DNA of 26,692 bases from Cloacimonetes bacterium UBA5210 (GCA_002412625.1 DHVK01000029.1:3597-30288), one strand, 5' to 3'. Shown: positions 1 to 8,432, numbered from the stretch's first letter. The notes: generated from the letters alone by a model not told the origin. Program-made: numbers and translations.

Positions 1-742
1 CGTTGAACCCAAAGCAGAGCTGATACTCGCCTTTACCGCCGTTGAAGGGTACATCCACATCAAAGGTGGTGGCGGAAGTCCAGCGGATGGAGAGAGGCTG
101 CGCGCCCACCATTTCCTGTTCGTCAGAGACCTTAAAGCTCACCTTTTTGTTTGGGAACAAGATTGTGGCGGTAAGCTGATTTGCCGGTTTGGGAGAGAGG
201 TAATCGAAGCTGAGCCGATATACTTTCTTATGATCAAGCCGATCCGGGATTTTACCCTTGAATCGCACGGTGGGGGTGGCGAAGTTTTGGGTTGCATACA
301 GCGTATCGCCTTTGAACACCAACCCCACGCCCAAATGCGTATATATGGGGTTCAGGATGTTTTCCCGATGCAGGGGGGATTGCATCCAGCCGCTCACTAA
401 CTCATGTGGAGTGAATCTCATGGCAGAATTGCTGAATTTGCCCAGGTTTTCGCCGATGGCGGAAACCAGCAGGTTTGGATAATACTTTTCCCGGCGGCCG
501 CCCACTTCATCGCCCTTGTGATCTTTGTGCGCAAAGAACTTGTGCACCAGCATGTTTCCGGAGTGGGTCCGGGCAAGATCCGCCAAGCCTTCTTCATAAG
601 TAAGGGGTTGCAGAGAATGACGCACCCGCTCCACATTGGTCAGGCGCCACACTTCCAGTTCAAACTCGCGCAGGGTCATGGTCTGCGCAGTCACCAAGTT
701 TATCGCCAGCAAGACCAGCAATAACAATAATATTTTCTTCAT
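1..742 (-). CDS. Secreted CAP/SCP-domain (YkwD-type) protein, 3' end off the window
   Basis: Reading the minus strand from the ATG at 742 gives an open frame to the window edge (247 codons, no stop), so the gene is partial at its C-terminus. Residues 1-19 form a signal peptide (MKKILLLLLVLLAINLVTA). Residues about 28-155 match the CAP fold of bacterial YkwD-like proteins. Visible motifs are NVERVRHSLQPL, ARTHSGNML (His60), FFAH, IGENL (Glu98) and GWMQSPLHRENILNP (His125), which are the usual cavity His/Glu positions. From about residue 156 a beta-rich segment follows, probably an Ig-like domain, and is cut off. A GGAG ribosome site lies about 8 bases upstream. The gene starts 18 bases after the DUF5683-type gene, so the two are probably cotranscribed. 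The protein is predicted to be exported. CAP proteins of this type have no single agreed biochemical function, so none is assigned. Confidence 0.85.
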   Translation of the reverse strand, partial: MKKILLLLLVLLAINLVTAQTMTLREFELEVWRLTNVERVRHSLQPLTYEEGLADLARTHSGNMLVHKFFAHKDHKGDEVGGRREKYYPNLLVSAIGENLGKFSNSAMRFTPHELVSGWMQSPLHRENILNPIYTHLGVGLVFKGDTLYATQNFATPTVRFKGKIPDRLDHKKVYRLSFDYLSPKPANQLTATILFPNKKVSFKVSDEQEMVGAQPLSIRWTSATTFDVDVPFNGGKGEYQLCFGFN

Positions 743-760
743 TCTATTTGCTCCGGGTTA

Positions 761-1195
761 TTAGAAATTTATCTGAAATCCTGCCCTGCCATCTTCAAAG
801 CGCAGGTGCAGGCGTTCCTTTTCGCTGTCGAAATCGCTCAGATGTGCGTCAACATAGGCATCGATTGCACTCAATGCGGCGGTGATGCCGATCCACCAAA
901 TGTCGCTGCCGCGCTTTTCCCGGTATTCGCGGGATCTGTCTTTGTAGAACTGCTGATAAAAGGGGTCGGAGGCATCTGCTGCCTTATCCGCAAACTCCCC
1001 GGCTTTACCGTCATTGTAGATAGCTCTGCCGATGTTCCAGGATTGCAGACCAATCACTATGCCCGCTTTGGCATAGGCGTGGTTATAGATCTGCCCTGCT
1101 CCGGGGACAAAGGCGGAATAGAGCATCGCGCGGGTCGGATTTACTGCTCCCAGGATCGAACACAGGAGCAAGGGTATAATCAAGATTTTCTTCAA
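761..1195 (-). CDS. DUF5683-type small membrane/exported protein
   Basis: A protein of about 144 residues with an N-terminal hydrophobic segment (LKKILIIPLLLCSILGAV). The motif MLYSAFVPGAGQIYNHAYAKAG, read here in two pieces (AFVPGAGQIYN and AYAKAG), resembles DUF5683-type proteins. A second hydrophobic stretch (DIWWIGITAALSAIDAYVDAHL) and the ending DAYVDAHLSDFD also fit. An ATG at 1228 would add 11 residues. I prefer the TTG at 1195 for three reasons: the signal-like segment then begins at the N-terminus, GGGGA lies 6 bases upstream, and a good sigma70-type promoter has its -10 box on top of the ATG at 1228. The start is therefore inferred. The gene is followed 18 bases later by the CAP-domain gene. 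Function unknown; family members are seen next to envelope proteins. Confidence 0.75.
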   Translation of the reverse strand: MKKILIIPLLLCSILGAVNPTRAMLYSAFVPGAGQIYNHAYAKAGIVIGLQSWNIGRAIYNDGKAGEFADKAADASDPFYQQFYKDRSREYREKRGSDIWWIGITAALSAIDAYVDAHLSDFDSEKERLHLRFEDGRAGFQINF

Positions 1196-1226
1196 ATTGT
1201 TTCCCCAATTTATATCATCTCTATTC

Positions 1227-1254
1227 ATGATATCCGATAATGCCCTGGTGTCAA
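1227..1254 (-). promoter_or_regulatory. Candidate sigma70-type promoter for the DUF5683/CAP pair
   Basis: On the minus strand a consensus TTGACA (1249-1254) and TATCAT (1227-1232) are separated by 16 bases. This lies between the end of the cyclase gene (1262) and the TTG start at 1195. The predicted transcript start near 1220 leaves a short leader of about 25 bases. If correct, the two small genes can be transcribed independently of the long gene upstream. Confidence 0.5.
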
Positions 1255-1261
1255 GCAGAAT

Positions 1262-4200
1262 TCACCGGTGGGGCTGCAGGCTTTCCGCTTTTTGCATTCT
1301 GAGCAGTGCTTCCCGGGACATGGGATGATCCTCCGGCATGGTTCGCAAGAGCACATTCGCGCCTTTTTTCCAATAGCGGGCTGCCCTGGTCGGGTTTCCC
1401 ATCAGTTCAAAGAGATCTCCCAGGTTCAAGTTCACCCGCGCATAATCAGGGCAGTCATTGCCAAAGAATTTGCCATATTTATGCCGCGCGGTAAGAAACT
1501 CTTTTTCTGCTTCGGGATACTTTCCCTGCAAGCTGTAGATTTGGCCCAATAGCTGATAGCATCCTGCCAGGCGAGGATTAGTCGCCCCGCACGACTTCCG
1601 GAATAAGCAAAGAGCCTGTCTTCCATATTCTTCAGCTTTGACGGAGTCGCCAATATTCAGGTGCAAGTAACCAATATTCATTTTCAGCAGTGCCACAAAG
1701 AAATCCCTTTCGTGATGGCTGCAGTGTTCAAAGATCTTTAGCGCTTTGCGAGAGTAGGCAAGCGCTTTTAGCCATTTACCCTGCTTGTTATACAGTGATG
1801 CCAGATTGTTCAGACGGTCTGCCACATTGGTAGATCCCGGCCCCCAATGGTGTTCGATTGCCAGAGATTGCCGCAGAAGCGCTTCAGCCTCCACATAGCG
1901 GGCGGTGTCCTTATAAAACCTGCCTAGGTTGTTCAGATAGGGAGACATCCGGGGGTCATCGGCTTTCAGGTGACGTCCCTTATGCTGCAGTACCAGCTGA
2001 TATATGTGCTCCGCTTGCGGAAAGTGCTGGATATAATGGTAGCTCAGTCCCATCCAAAACAAGTTTTCCACATGCTCCGGGCTGCCAAACCCGAAATGTC
2101 TGCCACTAAGAAATGTAGCGCGGCGTTGCATGGTGATGCCCATTCGCCAGTTACTCATCTTCATGTGATGTCGGCTGGCTTTGAACAGATAATCCGCTGC
2201 TTCAGGGATGCACTCGGCTTTGAAATATTGCTGGGCGATTTCATCCGCATGGGAAGAGTCTCCCTCTCCATGCAGCCGCACCATGGCGATTGCGGTGCGC
2301 TTGTGCAGTTCTTTCACATTTGCCCTCAGTAGTCTTTCATATACGATGTCGCGGATCAAAACATGCGTGAAAACATAGCGGTTGCGGGTTACCAGCTCCC
2401 ACAAGCGATGATTCAAGCCAAGCTGCAATTCATGGCTCACATTTTGGTTCAGGATTTGCTCCAAGAGTTTGATGTCGAATTGCATCCCAAGGATCGCTGC
2501 ATGATAGATGCAGGCACGCATTTCATCGCTGAAACCATCCAGACGACTGTTGATAATGTCGCTGATGCTGAAGCTGCTAATTGATTTTGGATGGCTCAAC
2601 AGCTCGTTTTTTTTGCAATCCTTGCATCGTTCCAGAAGGTAGTAAGCCATTTGCTCCAGATACAGCGGATAACCTCCGGACTTTTGCACTATCTGATGCA
2701 AGGTCTTCAGCGCGATTTGCTTATCCGCTAAGATTTGCTTCAGCAAAAGATACTGTTCATCGGTCTCCAAAACACTGAGATGCAGGTCATAACGGGCAAA
2801 ATGCTGGAGTTTCAGGATCACCGGTCCGCCATCTTCCAACAGACGGCAAGGGCTCATGATGATCAGCGGGTTGAGGGCCTCGGGGTTCAGGTTTTCCAGG
2901 AGCTTTCTGCTGTCTGGATCCAACCATTGGCCATCGTCCAGCATCCACAGAATAGGTTTTTCCTGCTGGATGTTACTCAGGAAGGCCCTGAACGCGGTGA
3001 AAATGTTATTGACTCTTTGCTCTGCATTCCAGGTCGCCACAATTGACTGCGAAACATCTGCGCCCATTAGCATGGCCAATACTATTTGGATGTTTTGCGG
3101 ATGCTTTTCGTTCCATTTTTTTGCTCTGAACACGATTGATATGCGCTCAGAGATCTCTTTGGAATTCATCTCCTCACTGATACCGAAAAATTTAGTCAGG
3201 ATTTGGGCAAAGATGCCAAAGGGAGGAGATTTGTGCAGCGAGCAGGAACTGCAAAAGATCTGAACATCGCTTTGCTCCTGGATAAAATGCCATACCAATC
3301 TGCTTTTGCCGAGGCCGGGATCGCCATTCACATGTAATATGCAGTTTCGATTGTGCTTCAGGGCTGTGCCCTTCACATAGTCCAGGAATCTCAGCTCCTC
3401 GTGGCGGCCGACAAAGCTGTTTCTGAACTGTTTTTCCTGCAAGCAGGTTCTTCTTTGCAGAGAATAAAAGGAGAGTTCTTTGCTGATTCCCTTGAGCTGG
3501 ATCGTGCCTAGCAGCTGCATGTCATGCATGGCACCTACTTCCCGGTAAATGCCGGCATCGCAGATCAAGGTTGCCATGCTTGCCCCGCTCTGTAAACGTG
3601 CCGCGATGTTCATGCAATGCCCCAGGGCGGTATATTCTCGCACCCCATCACTGCCGATGTATCCCGCATAGGCATACCCACAACTTATCCCAAAACTCAA
3701 TGCGGGTTCGATCGTTGCCAGCTCCAGCGCGAACTCACAGGCCTGATACACTGTTTTACCCAGGCTGTTGGGGATTCCAAACAAGACTACTGCCACCGGA
3801 TGGCTCTCCGAATAATCTATTTTATTCACAAAACCGTGAAATCTATCTGCCAAAATGTGCAAATTGCGTAAAGCTTGCCCGGGATCCCGGATCTCGCGCA
3901 GGCCGACAAAACAAGCGGCCACATTGCGAATTTCATTGGTAGGGGCTAAGTCACGGTAATTCTTGTGGATAAAAAGAGCTTGGCTTTGGGATCGATGCAG
4001 ATAGCACACCTGCCTCGCCCGCAGCTCCATTGGGGGAAGATCCAGCCTGATTTCACCCGCGACACGGTGGAAATTCTTGCGACCAATATTTTTTATGGCT
4101 TTTGGGGTATATGTGTGCTTTCCCTCGAGGCCAGAAACAGCGACGCCTTCGACGAAAGGATCTCCAAAAAACAGATATTCCCACTGATAGGGGTTAGGGT

Positions 4201-4606
4201 ATATTTCCCATTCGATTTGCCCGAAACTCAAGGTTTCTCGGATAGCGATTGAGCTATTGGTCAGGTTTGGGCCGGGAATCTTGAAGCTGCTCAAAAACTC
4301 CCGAATCTCGGTCAGCGCGCTTAGTACACCGGTTGGCTCTGTATCAGGGAAAATCGCACAAATCGCATCTCCGATGAACAAACTAACAAATCCGCCATAT
4401 TTTTGGATGGAGTTGATGGGCCCTTCAGAAATCTGATTCAGCAATGCTCCGATGCTATCCGCTCCATGCAGATTGTCCCGCTGGAAGCTTTCGGAGATAT
4501 GGGTGAAATCCACGATGTCGAGCAACAGAACATAACCCTCAAAACTGCCATGCTGCTCTCCGTTTTCGGCTTTATTCAAGATAAATGGCGGTATATGGCG
4601 TATCAT
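1262..4606 (-). CDS. Tandem class III cyclase-AAA NTPase-TPR signalling protein, ADCY10-like
   Basis: 1114 residues without signal peptide or membrane segment, so probably cytoplasmic. Cyclase homology domain 1 (about 22-190) has LLLDIVDFT (Asp30) and FIGDAI (Asp80), the two metal-binding aspartates. Where catalytic domains carry the Asn/Arg pair it has FFGDPFVEGVAVSG, so that pair is missing. Domain 2 (about 226-385) shows the reverse: no metal aspartates (CFVGLREI, VVLFGIP), but YTALGHCMNIAARL supplies Asn333 and Arg337. One composite active site is therefore expected, as in soluble adenylyl cyclase. The position of the adenine-contacting Lys of that enzyme (four before Asp80) is Leu76, so substrate is uncertain. 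Next comes an AAA/STAND-type NTPase: Walker A GDPGLGKS (428-435) and Walker B-like ILWMLDDGQWLD. The C-terminal third (from about 800) is TPR-like, with repeats such as LNNLASLYNKQGKWLKAL. Ribosome site is weak. Cyclase activity is inferred. Confidence 0.85.
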   Translation of the reverse strand: MIRHIPPFILNKAENGEQHGSFEGYVLLLDIVDFTHISESFQRDNLHGADSIGALLNQISEGPINSIQKYGGFVSLFIGDAICAIFPDTEPTGVLSALTEIREFLSSFKIPGPNLTNSSIAIRETLSFGQIEWEIYPNPYQWEYLFFGDPFVEGVAVSGLEGKHTYTPKAIKNIGRKNFHRVAGEIRLDLPPMELRARQVCYLHRSQSQALFIHKNYRDLAPTNEIRNVAACFVGLREIRDPGQALRNLHILADRFHGFVNKIDYSESHPVAVVLFGIPNSLGKTVYQACEFALELATIEPALSFGISCGYAYAGYIGSDGVREYTALGHCMNIAARLQSGASMATLICDAGIYREVGAMHDMQLLGTIQLKGISKELSFYSLQRRTCLQEKQFRNSFVGRHEELRFLDYVKGTALKHNRNCILHVNGDPGLGKSRLVWHFIQEQSDVQIFCSSCSLHKSPPFGIFAQILTKFFGISEEMNSKEISERISIVFRAKKWNEKHPQNIQIVLAMLMGADVSQSIVATWNAEQRVNNIFTAFRAFLSNIQQEKPILWMLDDGQWLDPDSRKLLENLNPEALNPLIIMSPCRLLEDGGPVILKLQHFARYDLHLSVLETDEQYLLLKQILADKQIALKTLHQIVQKSGGYPLYLEQMAYYLLERCKDCKKNELLSHPKSISSFSISDIINSRLDGFSDEMRACIYHAAILGMQFDIKLLEQILNQNVSHELQLGLNHRLWELVTRNRYVFTHVLIRDIVYERLLRANVKELHKRTAIAMVRLHGEGDSSHADEIAQQYFKAECIPEAADYLFKASRHHMKMSNWRMGITMQRRATFLSGRHFGFGSPEHVENLFWMGLSYHYIQHFPQAEHIYQLVLQHKGRHLKADDPRMSPYLNNLGRFYKDTARYVEAEALLRQSLAIEHHWGPGSTNVADRLNNLASLYNKQGKWLKALAYSRKALKIFEHCSHHERDFFVALLKMNIGYLHLNIGDSVKAEEYGRQALCLFRKSCGATNPRLAGCYQLLGQIYSLQGKYPEAEKEFLTARHKYGKFFGNDCPDYARVNLNLGDLFELMGNPTRAARYWKKGANVLLRTMPEDHPMSREALLRMQKAESLQPHR

Positions 4607-4785
4607 AAGACCGCTTTTTGCATAAACACTATCGCAATAATATGGTAAACCGACACGCTACAAACATCGGCTATTCCTTGTTTAAAATTCATACATGCTA
4701 CCCTTTGAGTTTGATTCCTCAGATTCTTGTTTTTTACCTTAATTTCAAATCTGATGGAATATGTATAGTCGTCAAGGAAAAAGAT

Positions 4786-5143
4786 TTCCGGGACAGGTTG
4801 TTGACAAAGTCCGTGGATTTTGGTTACACTACGATATGAAGATAATCCCAAGCTCTCATAATATTGGAATCATTATGAAAAGCAACATTTCTATCAGGAG
4901 TTAAGTCCCAGCGGGAAGGTATTTTAGATAGACATTATCTTAACATAAAACTGATTCGAGTCCTGTAGGGACGACATATTCTAAACTGCCCAGACAAAAA
5001 GATGATATGCCGTCCTTACAGGACTCTATTTAATATATATAACAATGCATTATCTATCTAAAATGCCATCCCTACGGGATTCAGCAATCAATGACGCAGA
5101 TGTTTGAATCTTGTGATTATGGGCTTTGTCAACAGTCCGGGAA
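4786..5143. repeat. MITE-like element bounded by imperfect inverted repeats containing TTGACAAAG
   Basis: The left arm at 4786-4812 reads TTCCGGGACA, then a 4-base insertion, then GTTGACAAAGTCC. The reverse complement of the right arm at 5121-5143 reads TTCCCGGACTGTTGACAAAG followed by CCC. The arms face each other across about 308 bases and enclose the nested palindrome at 4904-5081. There is no open frame for a transposase. A non-autonomous mobile element or an old repeat cluster is the simplest reading. Target-site duplications were not identified. Confidence 0.45.
4904..5081. repeat. Nested palindrome made of four copies of a small REP-like hairpin unit
   Basis: Four copies of RTCCYGTAGGGAYGGCAT (degenerate) are present, each beginning with its own short palindrome. 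Two are on the plus strand (4905 and 4960 onward) and two on the minus strand (ending near 5024 and 5080). The inner pair, 4958-4980 against 5004-5026, matches at 20 of 23 bases as an inverted repeat. The outer pair, 4905-4932 against about 5053-5080, matches at 22 of 28 and includes ATTTTAGATAGA. The whole can fold into one long stem. The unit resembles the repetitive extragenic palindromes mobilised by REP-associated tyrosine transposases, but no such transposase gene is in the window. Confidence 0.6.
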
Positions 5144-5326
5144 AGAAACCTCTGCTAGCCCTGCGGAGATCAAAGCGTTATGGCTATCTTTACTTGTATA
5201 TTCTATTTTAACAGCGCTTTTAAAATCACACAAGGGAGTAGCTCGGCAAACAGCTGGATGAAGTCCATGCCCCTATGAAGCTGAGAGACAATCATATGGC
5301 TAGTAAAGGGGGCATGAACTCCACAA

Positions 5327-5372
5327 TCGGAACACGATTCTCCCGAACCGTTTTTCTGTCCATAAGCACCCA
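5327..5372 (+). repeat. Dispersed repeat B, copy 1
   Basis: About 46 bases starting CGGAACACG and containing GTTTTTCTG, matching 26610-26655 at roughly 80% with a one-base indel. Both copies end in CACCCA/TACCCA and both lie in gene-free DNA within about 150 bases of the hairpin repeat A. Confidence 0.55.
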
Positions 5373-5476
5373 TCTACACATAGCCGATAATCTGCCAGCT
5401 ATACCATGGGTTTGCCCCATCTATACATTGCACAAACCGGGATTAATTGTATCTTTATCGCCCAGAAATTAAGCTG

Positions 5477-5525
5477 TTATCAAGCTGTGGTCATACGATA
5501 ATTACAGCTCCATAAATGCTTAAAC
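5477..5525 (-). repeat. Dispersed hairpin repeat A, copy 1 (inverted)
   Basis: On the minus strand this matches 26515-26563: GTTTAAGC, then AGCTGTAATTATCGTATG, then CACAGCTTGATAA. The core has inverted ends AGCTGT and ACAGCT around a 15-base middle, so it can form a hairpin. A third, more diverged copy is at 18040-18088. Confidence 0.6.
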
Positions 5526-5646
5526 TCAGTTTTAGCAGAACTGATATCACCCGGGTTTGGGCACTCTCACGCAAGTGGAAAGCCCTCGGTCGAAAGCTGT
5601 GTTCCCAGCCGGGCTCCAGCACCAGACAACTATCTGATCATTTGCA

Positions 5647-6933
5647 TTACTTGCGGCTGATGTTCACCTCCGGAATCAGGAAATAGGGGCATTGCCAATA
5701 GCCGTTATTGAGCGTTTCCCGGGAGATGGCGCGGATGTTTTGCAGCCAGTTTACGATGTTACCCGCAATCATGGTCTCGCTGATGGGATACTGAATCTTG
5801 CCATCCTCGATGTAATAGCTGTTCTTGGCCACAAAGGAGATGTCACCATCGCTATTTGCGCTATCTCCGGACTGGCGCACCAGCAATACCCCTTTTTCTA
5901 CAGATTTGATCATGTCTGCCAAAGCAGTATCTCCGGCTTCGATCAGATAGCTGCTGGGGTCTCCCAGGGTACGTTTCATATTGCATTTATTTGCGGTGTA
6001 GAGGTTGATGGGATAGTGACGCAATACTCCGTTCTCGATCACCGTGGCATTTTGGCTGGCAAAACCGTCGTCAGTGATGCGAGCGGCTACAGCAAAGCCC
6101 TTATAATCCGGGGCATTCTTCAGAGTCAGTTTGCTATCCAGCACTTGTTTGCCGATGTGATCCGGAAACTTGCAAGAGTTTGAGAGAAAGGGGAAAGAGC
6201 CGATCTGAGACTCCAGGAATCCGTCAACGGTGCGGCAAACTTGCAGGGGGTAAAAGATCACATCCCCGATGAAGCTTTCCGGGATCGGCCGGGTGATCAC
6301 CTGTTCTGTGTTTTGACGGATTAGTTCTTCGATGTTTGCCTGCTCCAGCAGCCGGACATCGGAATTCCTTAGCGCGATAAAGCTATAATTCATGGAGCTG
6401 CAACGATTATCCTGCTTGGAAGTAAAGGTGATGCTGAAGCTATAGTAAGCTTGGTTGTCCACAAAATCTGCCCCGTTACTGTTCAGATAGCAGGAATAGT
6501 GGCTGTTATGAGTAAGAGTGGCGTCATATTCTACCTGGGGGAATTTCTGCCGCATATCAGCGATGAGCTCGTTCATGCGGATGATAGCGGTTTGGGAATT
6601 CGGAAGCTTGTCCCCGCTTTCCCAGGTTTGGGCTTCTTGGGCCGGGGAGATATCCATCGCCGGGTCAGGAACTCCGGATTCCATGTTCGTAAACATCGTG
6701 GTGATGGCCTTGTCGATCTCGGCGTCTTCCAATTGATTCACCGATATAGTGGCAGAGCGTTGGTCTTTGATCACAAACAGCGTAAGGCGGCTGGATTCCA
6801 CTGTCCTCATGAAACTGAGGCGCTTGTAGATGATGTTGAATTCTTCACTGTGCGTGTTTACCAGCCGAACTGAGGCTTTGTCTGCGCCGGTTGCCAGCAA
6901 TTTGTCCAGGATTATCTGCATTTGTGCTTTCAT
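5647..6933 (-). CDS. tldE: TldE/PmbA-like partner subunit of the TldD metallopeptidase
   Basis: 428 residues of the U62/TldD-PmbA family but without the HExxxH zinc motif, which marks the non-catalytic TldE (PmbA) partner. Family features include the C-terminal half with GDVIFYPLQVCRTVDGFL, VIENGVLRHYPINLYTANKC and ISETMIAGNIVNWLQNI. An earlier in-frame ATG at 6960 exists. I chose 6933 because GGGAGG lies 7 bases upstream and the ATG overlaps the tldD stop as ATGA, implying translational coupling. In known systems TldD and TldE form a heterodimer that degrades unfolded peptides and, in some bacteria, trims leader peptides of modified microcins. No peptide precursor or modification gene is visible nearby, so general peptide turnover is the safer inference. 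Confidence 0.88.
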   Translation of the reverse strand: MKAQMQIILDKLLATGADKASVRLVNTHSEEFNIIYKRLSFMRTVESSRLTLFVIKDQRSATISVNQLEDAEIDKAITTMFTNMESGVPDPAMDISPAQEAQTWESGDKLPNSQTAIIRMNELIADMRQKFPQVEYDATLTHNSHYSCYLNSNGADFVDNQAYYSFSITFTSKQDNRCSSMNYSFIALRNSDVRLLEQANIEELIRQNTEQVITRPIPESFIGDVIFYPLQVCRTVDGFLESQIGSFPFLSNSCKFPDHIGKQVLDSKLTLKNAPDYKGFAVAARITDDGFASQNATVIENGVLRHYPINLYTANKCNMKRTLGDPSSYLIEAGDTALADMIKSVEKGVLLVRQSGDSANSDGDISFVAKNSYYIEDGKIQYPISETMIAGNIVNWLQNIRAISRETLNNGYWQCPYFLIPEVNISRK

Positions 6934-8312
6934 GATCTGCCTCCCATTGTAACCGTGCATTTGATTGCCGGGCCTCCCATGCCCACCGGGATCATCTGTT
7001 TCTTGCCGCAGAAACCGGTTGCCACCCAGACCAAATCATCGCTAACCATCTGCACGGTTTTGAGCAGATCGAAAGCCACGCCGCTGATCGTGCATTCTTT
7101 GATGGGGCGGGCAAGCTTGCCGTTTTTGATCTCGTAACCATGAGCAACGCCAAACATAAATTCGCTGGTTTTATCTGCCTGTCCGCTTCCGGATTCGATC
7201 AGATAGTAGCCGTCTTCCACGGAAGCGATCATCTCCTCCAGTTTGGAAACTCCCGGTTTGATCATCGTATTGCGCATCCGAATCAGCGGTTCATCGCTAT
7301 ATTGGTAGCCTCGGGCATTGCCGGTGAGCGGTAGATTCATCAGCATGGCGCTTTCTTTGTTGTGCATATAGCCTTTCAGGATGCCGTTTTCGATGATCAT
7401 CGTATCCTCCGCTGCGGTGCCTTCATCATCGATAAACACCGGGATCGGGCAGATCTCGCCCTGCCAGGTATGCGCCACATCGATCAAGGTAATCAATTCG
7501 GAGGCAACGGCTTGATTCAGATACTCTCCGGCGATGGAACCGGTCAACACCCGATCAGCCTCGGTGGTGTGGCCGATAGCTTCATGCGCCAAAATCCCTG
7601 CCAAGCGCGGCCCCAGGATGCACTCCACGCTGCCACCGCGGGGGTGCACCGCTGCCTTCTTCTTCATCAATTCTTCATGGATTAGATCGATTTGCTCGCA
7701 GTAAAACTTGTAGCTCTTGATCTGATCTTCGTATTCGCCCATGCCGTACCAGTAATCCCAATGCATGATCGGCACCCCTTCGTGCATGACCTTCATCCAG
7801 ATGGTCACCCCTGCCCGAGGAGTCATGGTGTGCATCGCTCCGCCGTCGCTGGTAACGATGTGCTTTTCCATGTCGAGTTGATAAAAGCTTGCCCCACGGG
7901 CGTTCAGCTCCGGGTACTTTTCCAAAATGTAGGCATCCAGCGCTTTGAGCAGTTCGATCCTTTCATTGGTGCCTGTTTTGGGTTTTTTGGTAAAATACAA
8001 GTGCTCTCCCTGCGCGGGATTTGCGGGAAGCGGGGCACCATCGAACATCATGTGGGCAGAAAGCGTCCGGGAGTTTTGCACAGCCTTGGCGATAACTTTG
8101 TGCATGCTCTCCGAGCTGTTGGTTACAGAGGATGCCATTCCCCAAAATCCGTCCATATAGGTGCGGCACATGATTCCGGAACTGCTGGAGACCGAGTTTC
8201 CGGTGAGCGATCCATTTAACATGTTTAGCGACATGCTGCGGTTTTCCTGAGCCTTCAGCTCTGTGTAGAACGCTCCTGCTGGCAGGAACTTCTTCAAATC
8301 CGATATTTGCAT
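6930..8312 (-). CDS. tldD: TldD family zinc metallopeptidase, catalytic subunit
   Basis: 460 residues, the family's usual length. The zinc motif HEAIGH is at residues 243-248 in AGILAHEAIGHTTEAD. The conserved C-terminal cysteine of the third metal ligand site is Cys435 in ATGFCGKKQM. The glycine-rich ending VGMGGPAIKCTVTMGG is typical. The start at 8312 has AAGGAG about 7 bases upstream. It is the first gene of a two-gene operon with the TldE-like gene (4-base overlap) and is divergent from the tetR operon; a candidate promoter lies at 8433-8461. The peptidase is expected to act in the cytoplasm as a heterodimer with its partner. Catalytic residues look intact. Confidence 0.92.
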   Translation of the reverse strand: MQISDLKKFLPAGAFYTELKAQENRSMSLNMLNGSLTGNSVSSSSGIMCRTYMDGFWGMASSVTNSSESMHKVIAKAVQNSRTLSAHMMFDGAPLPANPAQGEHLYFTKKPKTGTNERIELLKALDAYILEKYPELNARGASFYQLDMEKHIVTSDGGAMHTMTPRAGVTIWMKVMHEGVPIMHWDYWYGMGEYEDQIKSYKFYCEQIDLIHEELMKKKAAVHPRGGSVECILGPRLAGILAHEAIGHTTEADRVLTGSIAGEYLNQAVASELITLIDVAHTWQGEICPIPVFIDDEGTAAEDTMIIENGILKGYMHNKESAMLMNLPLTGNARGYQYSDEPLIRMRNTMIKPGVSKLEEMIASVEDGYYLIESGSGQADKTSEFMFGVAHGYEIKNGKLARPIKECTISGVAFDLLKTVQMVSDDLVWVATGFCGKKQMIPVGMGGPAIKCTVTMGGRS

Positions 8313-8432
8313 AAGTTCTCCTTTGCAATCGTCATGAGCTTCAGACCCAGAAAGCCTGAGGTCCAGCCCTGCGATCTGCCTTGATCGGTTTGTGCTGTTG
8401 ATCGCCTCTGGTGCATTTGGACAATCTGCGCA

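Larger units (their letters stand above)
4607..5646. other. 1-kb gene-free region carrying palindromic and dispersed repeats
   Basis: No open frame here has a ribosome site plus recognisable protein. The region instead holds an inverted-repeat-bounded element (4786-5143) with a nested palindrome inside it, a copy of a roughly 46-base repeat (5327-5372) and an inverted copy of a 49-base hairpin repeat (5477-5525). Base composition is more AT-rich than the surrounding genes. The 3' ends of tldE and the 5' end of the cyclase gene flank it. Confidence 0.7.

Noticed and set aside
404..724. Open frame of 106 codons on the plus strand at the left end
   Set aside because: It is antisense to the CAP-domain gene, whose frame has a signal peptide, ribosome site and clear family motifs.
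4603..4851. 82-codon minus-strand frame upstream of the cyclase gene
   Set aside because: No ribosome site, no recognisable family, and it runs into the inverted-repeat arm; composition looks non-coding.
4904..5081. CRISPR array
   Set aside because: The repeated units are palindromic, alternate in orientation and have irregular spacing; no cas genes are present.
5275..5472. 65-codon plus-strand frame in the gene-free region
   Set aside because: It covers repeat B and has no ribosome site or protein-like composition.
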